NCBI GenBank assembly: GCA_023389595.1
Contig: JAEWEF010000002.1
Location: 1-17,254 of the forward strand
Direction: 5' to 3'
Source of the DNA: Fusobacteriota bacterium
GTDB lineage: Bacteria; Fusobacteriota; Fusobacteriia; Fusobacteriales; Fusobacteriaceae
DNA length: 17,254 bases
In this document: in pieces, positions 6,532 to 14,541 of the stretch
Numbering within the stretch: the stretch's first letter is position 1
Layout of the letters: each line of letters opens with the position of its first letter
The notes under the pieces: model-generated
What the model was told of the DNA's origin: nothing
Database searches by the model: none
Seen by the model: the letters and a program-made list of their open reading frames with translations, nothing else
Program-made: the position numbers and the translations under genes

Positions 6532-7519
6532 ATCCCAGCTCCGTTATCATATTTTTATCGCCTTGAATTGTGTCTCCAGTTGTAGTTAAAAAGTTACCTG
6601 TCAATGCAGAGTTTACACCAGATTGAAAACCTAATTTAACATATTTTCCCAAATTCGACCTTCCACCAGCATATCTTATGAAAGCTTTAGGAAGAATGAA
6701 TCTGTATATGGCTACAGTTTTAATTACCTCTATCGGATCTATTGGTTCGTTATTTTCTAAAGGAGTTCCTTTTATTGGACTAAGTATATTTATAGGAACA
6801 GAATCAACTTGTAATTCTTTTAATGCAAATCCCATATCTATTCTGTCTGTTCTGCTTTCTCCTAAACCAAAAATACCACCACTACAAACACTCATACCAA
6901 CTGCTTTAGCGTTAAGAACAGTGTTAACCCTGTCTTGATAAGTGTGTGTTGTACATATATTATGATAAAAATTTTTCGATGCCTCTAGATTATGATGATA
7001 TACTCTAACGCCAGCATCATAAAGTTTTTGAAGAGCTTCTTTAGTACATATTCCGTGAGATGCACATAAGTTTATACCAATATTTTCTCTGAGATGATTA
7101 TATATTTCTACTAGTTTGTCTATTTCTTTTTCATTTCCATTTAGTCCTCTTCCACTTGTTACAAGAGAAAATCTGTGAGCTCCCTCAGAATAAACTTTTT
7201 CCGCTTCTGACAATGCAAATTCTTTAGATACTAAAGGATATACATCTGCATTAGTTTTATAGTGAGCAGATTGAGCACAATATTTACAATTTTCTGAGCA
7301 TCTTCCAGATTTTGCATTTATAATTGTACAAAGATTAAAATAATTACCACAAAATTTTTCTCTAATTTCATTAGCTGCTTTAAATAAAATGTCTAAAGTT
7401 TCTCTATCTGAATTATCTATATTACTTAAAGTAATAGCTTCTTCATAAGAAATTTCTCCATTATTTAAAATTCTATCTTTTATTTCAGAGATAAAATCTT
7501 TTAAGTTTGTTACATTCAT
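6521..7519 (-). CDS. bioB: Biotin synthase (radical SAM), with altered auxiliary-cluster ligands
   Basis: Inserts sulfur into dethiobiotin to make biotin. 332 aa. The radical-SAM [4Fe-4S] motif is CSENCKYC (Cys74, Cys78, Cys81). YHHNLEAS (174-181) replaces the classical YNHNLDTS. VCSGGIFGLGES carries Cys212, and IRYAGGR carries Arg282, the position of the E. coli Arg260 ligand. INLCASHGIC supplies Cys152, equivalent to E. coli Cys128. The position of E. coli Cys97 is a Ser here (HRFSLVTSGR, Ser118), and additional cysteines appear at 158 and 189 (NICTTHTY). Three of the four classical [2Fe-2S] ligands remain, so the auxiliary cluster may be of another type, as reported for some anaerobe BioBs. 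First gene of the bioB-bioD-bioA unit; AAAGGA precedes the ATG. Confidence 0.94.
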   Translation of the reverse strand: MNVTNLKDFISEIKDRILNNGEISYEEAITLSNIDNSDRETLDILFKAANEIREKFCGNYFNLCTIINAKSGRCSENCKYCAQSAHYKTNADVYPLVSKEFALSEAEKVYSEGAHRFSLVTSGRGLNGNEKEIDKLVEIYNHLRENIGINLCASHGICTKEALQKLYDAGVRVYHHNLEASKNFYHNICTTHTYQDRVNTVLNAKAVGMSVCSGGIFGLGESRTDRIDMGFALKELQVDSVPINILSPIKGTPLENNEPIDPIEVIKTVAIYRFILPKAFIRYAGGRSNLGKYVKLGFQSGVNSALTGNFLTTTGDTIQGDKNMITELGYEI

Positions 7520-7582
7520 ATAAAATTCCTTTCTATTGTTACAAATTTAGATGATTTAAATTTTATCACATTTATATGTAAA

Positions 7583-7610
7583 ATGATATACTTTTTTTAG
7601 TAGCTTTCAA
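7583..7610 (-). promoter_or_regulatory. Candidate promoter of the bioB operon
   Basis: Read on the minus strand, TTGAAA (7605-7610) and TATCAT (7583-7588) are 16 bases apart, leaving a leader of about 60 bases to the bioB ATG. The match is moderate. The divergent aldehyde dehydrogenase gene must also be transcribed from this 156-base interval; a TATAAA at 7652-7657 is a possible -10 for it, but no convincing -35 is visible. Confidence 0.4.
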
Positions 7611-7675
7611 GAAGTAATATAAAAACTCTTTTATTGTATTTTGTTTTGTGATATAAATAATTAGAGGTAATTTAA

Positions 7676-8980
7676 ATGGATATAAATTATAGAATTAATA
7701 AATTGAAACAAATAAAAATAGAATTATCTAAAAACAGAGAAAAAATATTGTCTGCTTTAGAAAAAGATTTAGGTAAAAATCATAATGAAGCTTATATTTC
7801 GGAATACTATACTACATTATCAGAACTTGAACATACTATAAAAAATTTATCAAAATGGGAAAAGCCTAAAAAAATTAGAGGACAGATGCTAAACTTTTTT
7901 AGCAAGTCATATATAATAAAAAAACCTTATGGTAAAGTTAGTATAGCTTCTCCTTGGAATTATCCTTTTTATTTGTCTATGGTCCCTTTAATTGGAGCGT
8001 TAGCTGCAGGAAATAAAGTTTTATTGAAAACATCACACAAAAGTTTTAATACTTCAATCTTAATTAAAGAAATTTTAGGAAAAATTTTCGATGAAAATGA
8101 GGTAAAAGTTATAGGACTAGATGAGGATAATGATAAAAAGAGGTTCTTAGAAGATGAGACTGATTTTATATTTTTTACTGGTTCAAAAAAAGTCGGAGAT
8201 AAAATAGCTGAATTTGCAGCAAAAAAATCTATACCATACGTTTTAGAACTTGGAGGGAAAAGCCCTGTTATAATTTTTTCTGATTTCGACATCTCTGTTG
8301 CAGCAAAAAGAATAATGTATGGAAAATTAATTAATGCAGGACAAACTTGCATAGCTCCTGATTATGTTTTAATCGAGGAAGAAAAAAGAGAAATTTTTAT
8401 AGATGAGTGCTATAAAGTTATAGATAGACTCTATGGAGAAAATATTTTAGATAGTAAATTTTATTCTAAAATTATAGATAAAGAAAAGATTGAATATTTT
8501 AAAACTATGCTCAAGGCAGAAAAAATATTTTGCGAAACGGATATAAGTTACGAAAAACAAAAAATGAAGCCGAAAATATTTGCAACTGATATGGATAGCT
8601 TATTTATGAAAGAAGAAATTTTTGGACCGTTTTTACCTGTTTTATCTTACAAAAATATAGATGATATATTAGATACAATAAAGAAAAATAATTTTCCACT
8701 AGCAATGTATATATTCACTAACGATAAATTTAATGCAGAAAAAATTATAAAAAATATTTCGGCCGGAGGAGTTACGATAAATGATACGCTTTTACATATA
8801 ACTAACTATAATTTACCTTTTGGTGGAATAAAAAATAGCGGTATAGGAAAATATCATGGTAAATATTCTTACGATATTTTCACTTACGAAACGGGAGTAA
8901 TGAAAAGATCTAAAATTCCAGATTTGCTTTTCAGGTATCCACCTTATAAAATAGATTTGAAAAAATTATTTAGAAAATGA
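7676..8980 (+). CDS. NAD(P)-dependent aldehyde dehydrogenase, class 3 / fatty-aldehyde type
   Basis: Oxidises an aldehyde to the acid through a thiohemiacetal on a catalytic Cys. 434 aa, close to the 450-460 of class 3 / YwdH-like enzymes and without their extra N-terminus. Landmarks: SPWNYPFYL with Asn95, LLKTS with Lys118, FTGSKKVG (167-174) for the nucleotide, LELGGKSP with Glu191, NAGQTC with catalytic Cys225, KEEIFGPFLPV, and the C-terminal PFGGIKNSGIGKYHGKYS typical of the fatty-aldehyde/benzaldehyde branch. The tail PDLLFRYPPY resembles the C-terminus of that branch. The substrate is not determinable from sequence. AGAGGTAA precedes the ATG. The stop overlaps an upstream in-frame ATG of the next gene, so the two genes probably form a unit. 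Confidence 0.9.
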   Translation: MDINYRINKLKQIKIELSKNREKILSALEKDLGKNHNEAYISEYYTTLSELEHTIKNLSKWEKPKKIRGQMLNFFSKSYIIKKPYGKVSIASPWNYPFYLSMVPLIGALAAGNKVLLKTSHKSFNTSILIKEILGKIFDENEVKVIGLDEDNDKKRFLEDETDFIFFTGSKKVGDKIAEFAAKKSIPYVLELGGKSPVIIFSDFDISVAAKRIMYGKLINAGQTCIAPDYVLIEEEKREIFIDECYKVIDRLYGENILDSKFYSKIIDKEKIEYFKTMLKAEKIFCETDISYEKQKMKPKIFATDMDSLFMKEEIFGPFLPVLSYKNIDDILDTIKKNNFPLAMYIFTNDKFNAEKIIKNISAGGVTINDTLLHITNYNLPFGGIKNSGIGKYHGKYSYDIFTYETGVMKRSKIPDLLFRYPPYKIDLKKLFRK

Positions 8981-9000
8981 TAAATAAGGGAGTGTATAAT

Positions 9001-10974
9001 ATGAAAAAAATTAATGTAGATACTTTTTTAGAGTACAAATTTATATCTAATTTAAGTTTTAATTATAGCGGATCAAATTTGGCTTTTACAGTTAGTGAAA
9101 GCAATTTAGATAACAATGGTTATTCACATTATATTTGGATTAAGGATAAAAAAAATAATTTTAAAAAATTAACAAATTTAAGAAACGAAAAGAACTTTTT
9201 CTGGTTAGATGATGAAAATGTAGTTTTTATTTCTGATAGAGATCAAAAGATAAACAAACTTAAGGATGAAGGAGAAACTTGGACTAGTTTATATAGCATA
9301 AATATAAATGGTGGAGAAGCTAGTAAATTTTTGGATTTACCTCTTAGCATCGTATCAATGAAAAAAATAGATAAAGATACATATATTTTAACGGCCATTC
9401 ATGATAATAATAGTTTTAATATAAATTCTTTAACTGGAGAAGAGAGAATAAAAGCTATATCAAAATACAAAGATGAAAAAGAGTATGAAGTTATAGATGA
9501 AATTCCATTCTGGGGGAATGGATTAGGATTTACAAATAAAAAAAGAAAAAAACTTTATATATATAATCATAAAGAAAATAAATTGTTAGAAATAACTGAT
9601 AATTATACCGATGTAGAAAGCTTTAGATATAAAGATGGTAAAATATTGTTTGTTTCTTTAAGATTCACAGATAAACAACAACAGACTAACGAATTGACAG
9701 AATATGATATAAAAACTAATAAAACTAAAGTAATAATACCTGATAAAAAATATAATATAAGTTATGCTGACTATTTTGATGGAAAAATAGTAGCGGCTTT
9801 AAGCGATATGAAAAAACATGGAATAAATGAAAATCAAGATTTGTATATAATAGAAGGTAAAAAAATTAAAAAATTAATTAGACTTGATGCTTCTATAGGT
9901 TCTTCAGTTGGTAGCGATTGCAGACTAGGAGGAGGATATTCTATAAAAGTACATAATGATAAGATATATTTTATTAGTACGAAAGACGACTATTCTTGTT
10001 TAAATTATGTCGATAAAGATGGAAATAAAAAAGTATTAACTAGTACGAATGGCTCTGTTGATTTTTTTGATATTCACGATAATGAATTATTTTTTGTTGG
10101 AATGAAAGATTATCTACTTCAAGAAATATATTCTTTAAAAAACAATAAAGAAAAAAAAGTAAGCTCTTTTAATAAAGATATTTTTGAAAATTATTACATA
10201 TCACTTCCTGAAAAAATTGAATTTGAATCTAACGGACATAAAACTGAGGGATATGTGATAAAACCTGTAGATTATAAGCAGAACAAAAAATATCCTGCTA
10301 TATTAGATATACATGGAGGGCCTAAAACAGTTTATGGAAATGTTTTTTATCACGAAATGCAAGTATGGGCAAACAAAGGATATTTTGTTTTTTTCTGCAA
10401 TCCTCACGGTAGTGATGGAAAAGGAGATGAATTTGCAGATATAAGAGGAAAGTATGGAACTATAGATTATGAAGATTTAATGAATTTTACAGATTTAGTA
10501 CTTAAAAAATACAATATAGATAAAAATAATGTTGGAGTAACAGGAGGATCGTACGGAGGATACATGACCAACTGGATAATAGGACATACAGATAGATTTA
10601 AATGTGCAGCTTCACAAAGAAGTATATCAAACTGGATATCTAAATTTGGAACTACAGATATAGGCTATTATTTTAACGCAGATCAAAATTTATCTACTCC
10701 ATGGGAAAATCACGATAAACTATGGTGGCATTCTCCGTTGAAATATGCAAACAATGTGAAAACTCCTACGCTATTTATACATTCTGAGGAAGATTATAGA
10801 TGTTGGTTACCTGAAGGAATACAAATGTTTACAGCACTAAAATATTTTGGAATTGATGCTAGACTTTGTATGTTTAGAAAAGAAAATCACGAACTTTCAA
10901 GAAGTGGAAGACCGAAGGGAAGAATTAAAAGATTAAATGAAATTACTGATTGGTTTGAAAAATATTTAAAATAA
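9001..10974 (+). CDS. S9 family serine peptidase (acylaminoacyl-peptidase / prolyl oligopeptidase type)
   Basis: A cytoplasmic serine peptidase expected to cleave short peptides or blocked N-terminal residues. 657 aa from the ATG at 9001. An in-frame ATG at 8977 is less likely because GGGAG (8987-8991) lies between the two and is properly placed for 9001. The N-terminal two-thirds (about 1-400) has beta-propeller repeats. The C-terminal alpha/beta hydrolase starts near FESNGHKTEGYVIKP and contains DIHGGPKTVYG, TGGSYGGYMTNW with nucleophile Ser517, IHSEEDYRCW with Asp598, and RKENHELSRSGRP with His630, the order and spacing of the S9C group. No signal peptide is present. It follows the aldehyde dehydrogenase by 20 bases and ends at a strong terminator. 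Confidence 0.92.
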   Translation: MKKINVDTFLEYKFISNLSFNYSGSNLAFTVSESNLDNNGYSHYIWIKDKKNNFKKLTNLRNEKNFFWLDDENVVFISDRDQKINKLKDEGETWTSLYSININGGEASKFLDLPLSIVSMKKIDKDTYILTAIHDNNSFNINSLTGEERIKAISKYKDEKEYEVIDEIPFWGNGLGFTNKKRKKLYIYNHKENKLLEITDNYTDVESFRYKDGKILFVSLRFTDKQQQTNELTEYDIKTNKTKVIIPDKKYNISYADYFDGKIVAALSDMKKHGINENQDLYIIEGKKIKKLIRLDASIGSSVGSDCRLGGGYSIKVHNDKIYFISTKDDYSCLNYVDKDGNKKVLTSTNGSVDFFDIHDNELFFVGMKDYLLQEIYSLKNNKEKKVSSFNKDIFENYYISLPEKIEFESNGHKTEGYVIKPVDYKQNKKYPAILDIHGGPKTVYGNVFYHEMQVWANKGYFVFFCNPHGSDGKGDEFADIRGKYGTIDYEDLMNFTDLVLKKYNIDKNNVGVTGGSYGGYMTNWIIGHTDRFKCAASQRSISNWISKFGTTDIGYYFNADQNLSTPWENHDKLWWHSPLKYANNVKTPTLFIHSEEDYRCWLPEGIQMFTALKYFGIDARLCMFRKENHELSRSGRPKGRIKRLNEITDWFEKYLK

Positions 10975-10975
10975 A

Positions 10976-11004
10976 AATGAGCTAGTTTATCTAGCTTATT
11001 TTTT
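10976..11004 (+). terminator. Intrinsic terminator after the S9 peptidase
   Basis: A 10-bp stem (10976-10985 with 10991-11000, core GAGCTAG / CTAGCTT) with a 5-nt loop is followed by T residues. It begins two bases after the stop codon and closes the aldehyde dehydrogenase and peptidase unit. Confidence 0.85.
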
Positions 11005-11068
11005 AATTTTTTTAGTATTTAATTAAAAAAATTAAATAGTTTTTAAAGCTTTGTATAAATTATTTAGT

Positions 11069-11096
11069 TTGTAAAAAAAACTCTATGTGATATAAT
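11069..11096 (+). promoter_or_regulatory. Promoter of the DUF116-dnaX-rplI-dnaB operon
   Basis: TTGTAA (11069-11074), 16-base spacer, perfect TATAAT (11091-11096) with an extended -10 TGA just before it. The ATG of the first gene is 29 bases further on. Confidence 0.7.
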
Positions 11097-11124
11097 CTTT
11101 AAAAAATATCATAATGGTGATATA

Positions 11125-11649
11125 ATGAAAGAATTAGTTGCCAAAATCATTTTAAAAATTTTATATTTTTGTTTTATTTTAACGTTGAGAAGCAAAAATC
11201 AAAAAATAAATGAATACTTTGCAAAAAGATTTGTTGATTTTAATAATGATTATATTATTAAAAACTTAAAAATTAAGCCTAAAAATATTTTAATACTAAT
11301 TCCACATTGTTTACAGAATTATGAATGTAATTACAGAATCACAAACGATATTTCTAATTGTATTGAATGTGGTAGATGTGTGATAAAATATTTCGCTGAC
11401 ACAGATAAAAACACTGATTTTAAAGTTAAAGTTGCAAATGGTGGTACTATTGCAAGAAAATTTATAAAAGAAGTAAAACCAGATTTTATAATAGCAGTGG
11501 CGTGTAAGAGAGATTTAATATCAGGGATAATTGAGTGTGATAAAATACCAGTGTATGGTATTTTTAATATAATAAAAAATGAATCTTGTATAAATACTGA
11601 TGTTGATACACAAAAAATAAAATTTATTGTTGAAAAATTAATTTTATAA
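11125..11649 (+). CDS. DUF116 family protein, membrane-anchored and cysteine-rich
   Basis: 174 aa. Residues about 4-21 form a single hydrophobic helix (KIILKILYFCFILTL) followed by basic residues, so the rest should be cytoplasmic. The core carries HCLQNYEC (61-68), CIECGRC (79-85) and VACKRD (Cys127), which together with their spacing match the DUF116 family. The CxxCGxC-like cluster suggests bound metal or an iron-sulfur cluster. Biochemical function is unknown to me. The ATG follows GGTGAT. It is the first gene after a good promoter, and dnaX starts 49 bases later with no terminator between, so it is probably co-transcribed with the replication genes. Confidence 0.8.
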   Translation: MKELVAKIILKILYFCFILTLRSKNQKINEYFAKRFVDFNNDYIIKNLKIKPKNILILIPHCLQNYECNYRITNDISNCIECGRCVIKYFADTDKNTDFKVKVANGGTIARKFIKEVKPDFIIAVACKRDLISGIIECDKIPVYGIFNIIKNESCINTDVDTQKIKFIVEKLIL

Positions 11650-11698
11650 TTGGTATCTTTATGAGTTATTATTAAATAAAAATTATTTTGGAGTAAAT

Positions 11699-13234
11699 AT
11701 GAACTCGACTTTATATAGGAAATATAGACCTAAAAAATTTGATGAAATTTCTGGAGAAAAAGAGATAGTGAAAACTATTATTAATTCATTAAAGAATAAT
11801 AATTTATCTCATGCGTATCTTTTTTCTGGGCCAAGAGGTGTAGGGAAAACTACTACTGCACGTTTAATTGCGAAGGGAGTTAATTGTTTAAACCCTTTAG
11901 AGAATGGAGAGCCTTGTGGAAAATGTAAAAATTGTTTAGCTATAAACGAAGGTAATTTTCAAGACTTAATAGAAATTGATGCTGCTTCTAACAGAAGTAT
12001 AGATGAAATTAGAAGTATAAAAGAAAAAATAAATTATTATCCAGTTGAAGGAAATAAAAAAATATACATAATAGATGAAGCGCATATGCTTACAAAAGAA
12101 GCTTTTAACGCTTTATTGAAAACTTTGGAAGAACCACCTGAACATGTTATTTTTATATTAGCAACAACCGAAATTGAAAAAATAATACCAACAATAATTT
12201 CTAGATGTCAAAGATATGATTTTAAACCTTTAAATTTAATTGATGTTAAAAATAAATTATCTTATATAGCTTCTAACGAAGAATATACTTTAGATGACGA
12301 AGTTTATTCTATCATTTATGAAAATTCTTATGGTAGCATGAGAGATGCTATATCTATATTAGAAAGACTTATTGTAACCTCTTCTACAAAACATATTAGT
12401 TTAGAAGATGCGAATTATATCTTAGGTATTACTCCTAAAGAAAAACTATCAAACTTTTTAGAAAATATAAAAAATAATAGAGTACTAGATTTAAATGAAA
12501 GTTTAGAAGATTTTTGGAGAAACTCACTGGATCTTGAAATATTTTTTAAGGATATGGCTAAATTTTGTGTCAATGAAATGCAGTCAAATAATTTAGACAT
12601 AAAAATAGGGTATACAATAATAAATGTTATTTATAGTAGCTTATCAAAATTTAAATTTGAAGATGATAAGAGATTAATAGGGTATGTTATAGTTGCTGAG
12701 TTGTCAAAAGAATTATTTAATAGTTTAAATTTGAACTTTAAAATTAATAACGAATCAGATTCACAAAAAAAAGTTAATGAAAATAATGATAAATCTGAAA
12801 AGTTAGAATCAAGTAAACAAGATAAAAAATTGAGTAAAAATGAAAAGATAGATACTAATGATGAAAGTAAAAAAATAAGTGACAAAAATAAAAATAAAGT
12901 AACTCTAACTATAGAGAGAATAAAAAGCACTTGGGATGAATTGCTAAATGTGTCTTTTCAAGAAAATATAGGAATTAAGATGTATTTGTCTAACGCTATT
13001 CCTACTAAAATAGATGGAGACAATATAGTTATAAGCTTTAAAAAATCTTTTGCTTTCGGTAAGGAAAAAATGGAAGAAAAAGATACTGGCTATCAATTCT
13101 TAAAAATTGTTAGAAATTTTTATAATGATGATGGTCTAACTGTATCATATAATTTCCTCGATGATGAGCAACAAATACCAGAATTTTATAATGAATTTGA
13201 CAAAAAAATTATGGATTTTTTTGAAAGCAAATAA
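11699..13234 (+). CDS. dnaX: DNA polymerase III subunits gamma/tau
   Basis: AAA+ clamp-loader ATPase that loads the sliding clamp and, as full-length tau, bridges polymerase and helicase. 511 aa. Motifs: YRKYRPKKFDEISG at the N-terminus, Walker A GPRGVGKTT (44-52), zinc module Cys63, Cys73, Cys76 and Cys79, Walker B IIDEAHML, sensor 1 ILATTE, and SRCQRYDF with the arginine finger. The collar domain ends about residue 350. Residues about 355-402 are a Lys/Ser/Asp/Asn-rich linker of low complexity, followed by a C-terminal domain. An A8 run at the start of the linker (codons 356-358) has a stop two codons later in the -1 frame, giving a possible 359-aa gamma-like product. TTGGAG precedes the ATG. 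Confidence 0.95.
   Translation: MNSTLYRKYRPKKFDEISGEKEIVKTIINSLKNNNLSHAYLFSGPRGVGKTTTARLIAKGVNCLNPLENGEPCGKCKNCLAINEGNFQDLIEIDAASNRSIDEIRSIKEKINYYPVEGNKKIYIIDEAHMLTKEAFNALLKTLEEPPEHVIFILATTEIEKIIPTIISRCQRYDFKPLNLIDVKNKLSYIASNEEYTLDDEVYSIIYENSYGSMRDAISILERLIVTSSTKHISLEDANYILGITPKEKLSNFLENIKNNRVLDLNESLEDFWRNSLDLEIFFKDMAKFCVNEMQSNNLDIKIGYTIINVIYSSLSKFKFEDDKRLIGYVIVAELSKELFNSLNLNFKINNESDSQKKVNENNDKSEKLESSKQDKKLSKNEKIDTNDESKKISDKNKNKVTLTIERIKSTWDELLNVSFQENIGIKMYLSNAIPTKIDGDNIVISFKKSFAFGKEKMEEKDTGYQFLKIVRNFYNDDGLTVSYNFLDDEQQIPEFYNEFDKKIMDFFESK
12765..12777 (+). other. Possible slippage site for a short DnaX (gamma) product
   Basis: Eight consecutive A residues (12765-12772) read as CAA AAA AAA in the dnaX frame. 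Slipping one base back, or adding one A in the transcript, gives AGT TAA, a stop at 12775-12777. The resulting protein would be 359 aa and end exactly between the collar domain and the disordered linker. No clear stimulatory stem-loop is visible downstream. A8 runs also occur elsewhere in this AT-rich window (for example in bioC and bioG), so use of the site is a hypothesis. Confidence 0.4.
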
Positions 13235-13253
13235 TAATGCGGAGGAAAATTTA

Positions 13254-14081
13254 ATGCAAATTTTAGAAACTTTTCTTAATATATTTGTTGTTATTTACTT
13301 ATTTATCGGCGGATTGATTTTTCCGTTTATTTCATATATGCTACCGCTTTACAAAATAAGAAAAGTAAACAAAAATATTTTGAATATATTTTTAGTGAAT
13401 ATTGCATCTTTGATTGTTATATACTACTTCAATGAGCATCTAGCAGTTTATTATGTGATTGGTCCATGTTTAATCGAATTTCTTTTTTATATTCTATTTA
13501 ACAATAGAAAGATAAGAAGTATTTATGATAAATGTGTAATTGGAGCACTTGTAACTTCTATTGCGATAACATATTATTTTCAATTAAATATTGGAACTAT
13601 AAAACAAAATTTACTACTCTATTTAAATACAAATATTCTACAAGATACAATAGATAAAGAAATTTTATATCAAGGAATAAATTTGATATTAAATAATATG
13701 TTTTTAATTGTATTTTTCACGGTTTATATGTCTTTTATTTTAATTTATTTTAGTATTCTAAAAATTGGTTATCAGCACTGGAGTATATCTCCTCTATGGA
13801 TATTATTTTTTGTTATACCGATAGTTCTAGATAGGATATTAAACATTAATAACTTATATTTGCAATATATGTTGGAAATATCAAAAACAATTTATTTATT
13901 TTTTGGTATAAAAAGTTTATATAAGTTACTATGTAATAATAACAATAAAATGTCATTTTTAAAGCACTTATTTTCTGTAATAATAGGTATAAACTTACCT
14001 TTTGCAACTTTTATATTTGGTGCTTTAATGTCATTTGGATTAGATAAAATTAATTTAAAAATCAAATTTGGAGGGGAATAA
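13254..14081 (+). CDS. Polytopic membrane protein, position of YybS/DUF2232
   Basis: 275 aa with about eight hydrophobic segments (roughly 8-31, 44-58, 63-82, 93-109, 147-171, 179-198, 206-224, 236-258), so an integral inner-membrane protein without a long soluble domain. The frame is open back to 13161 inside dnaX, but GCGGAGG (13239-13245) sits directly before the ATG at 13254, which starts the first membrane helix; this start is clearly better. The stop shares one base with the rplI ATG (TAATG). In many Firmicutes a DUF2232 protein (YybS) stands shortly before rplI-dnaB, and this protein occupies that position. The family assignment rests on position and topology rather than on a recognised motif. 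Function unknown. Confidence 0.72.
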   Translation: MQILETFLNIFVVIYLFIGGLIFPFISYMLPLYKIRKVNKNILNIFLVNIASLIVIYYFNEHLAVYYVIGPCLIEFLFYILFNNRKIRSIYDKCVIGALVTSIAITYYFQLNIGTIKQNLLLYLNTNILQDTIDKEILYQGINLILNNMFLIVFFTVYMSFILIYFSILKIGYQHWSISPLWILFFVIPIVLDRILNINNLYLQYMLEISKTIYLFFGIKSLYKLLCNNNNKMSFLKHLFSVIIGINLPFATFIFGALMSFGLDKINLKIKFGGE

Positions 14082-14530
14082 TGGCGAAGATACAAGTAAT
14101 ACTATTAGAAGATGTTGCTGGGCAAGGAAGAAAAGGAGACCTAGTTACAGTTTCTGATGGATATGCTCACAATTTTTTAATAAAAAACAAAAAAGGAGTT
14201 TTAGCAACGAAAGAAGAGTTAGATAAAATAGAAAAAAGAAAACAAAAGGAGTTAAAAAAACAAGAAGCAGAAAAGGAAAAATCTATAGAATTAAAAAAAC
14301 TTATAGAAAGTAAAACTATAGTTGTTCCTGCCAAAACAGGACAAAATGGGAAACTATTTGGCTCTATTACAAATAAAGAAATTTCTGCTGTAATAAAGGA
14401 AGAATTAGGACTAGATATAGATAGAAAAAAAATAGATTGTAATATAAAATCTCTTGGAGAACAGGAAGTTATTATTAAATTACACTCAGAAGTAAAAGCA
14501 ATTTTAAAAGTTATTGTTAAAGAAAAATAA
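14081..14530 (+). CDS. rplI: 50S ribosomal protein bL9
   Basis: 149 aa, the normal bL9 length. The N-terminal domain MAKIQVILLEDVAGQGRKGD, then VSDGYAHNFLIKNK (24-37), is the family signature that contacts 23S rRNA. A long charged connecting helix follows (about 41-75, rich in Lys, Glu and Gln), then the C-terminal globular domain with GQNGKLFGSITNKEI (102-116). GGAGG lies nine bases before the ATG. It is translationally linked to the membrane-protein gene by a one-base overlap, and dnaB follows 11 bases later. Confidence 0.97.
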   Translation: MAKIQVILLEDVAGQGRKGDLVTVSDGYAHNFLIKNKKGVLATKEELDKIEKRKQKELKKQEAEKEKSIELKKLIESKTIVVPAKTGQNGKLFGSITNKEISAVIKEELGLDIDRKKIDCNIKSLGEQEVIIKLHSEVKAILKVIVKEK

Positions 14531-14541
14531 AAGGTGATTTA

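Noticed and set aside
7530..7550. Possible BirA operator near TTGTAACAA upstream of bioB
   Set aside because: Only a short 9-base near-palindrome; the paired half-sites with 14-16 base spacing expected for BirA are not present here or at the promoter at 465-493.
8977..9000. ATG at 8977 as start of the S9 peptidase, overlapping the aldehyde dehydrogenase stop
   Set aside because: A GGGAG site lies between the two ATGs and serves the one at 9001; the extra eight residues show no family similarity.
12765..12772. A8 run as a gene-breaking frameshift or sequencing error in dnaX
   Set aside because: The main frame continues uninterrupted to a normal tau length of 511 residues with a structured C-terminal part, so the gene is intact as given.
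13161..13253. Membrane protein starting inside dnaX
   Set aside because: Strong GCGGAGG site just before the ATG at 13254; the 31 extra residues would be encoded entirely within or against dnaX and do not look like a membrane protein start.
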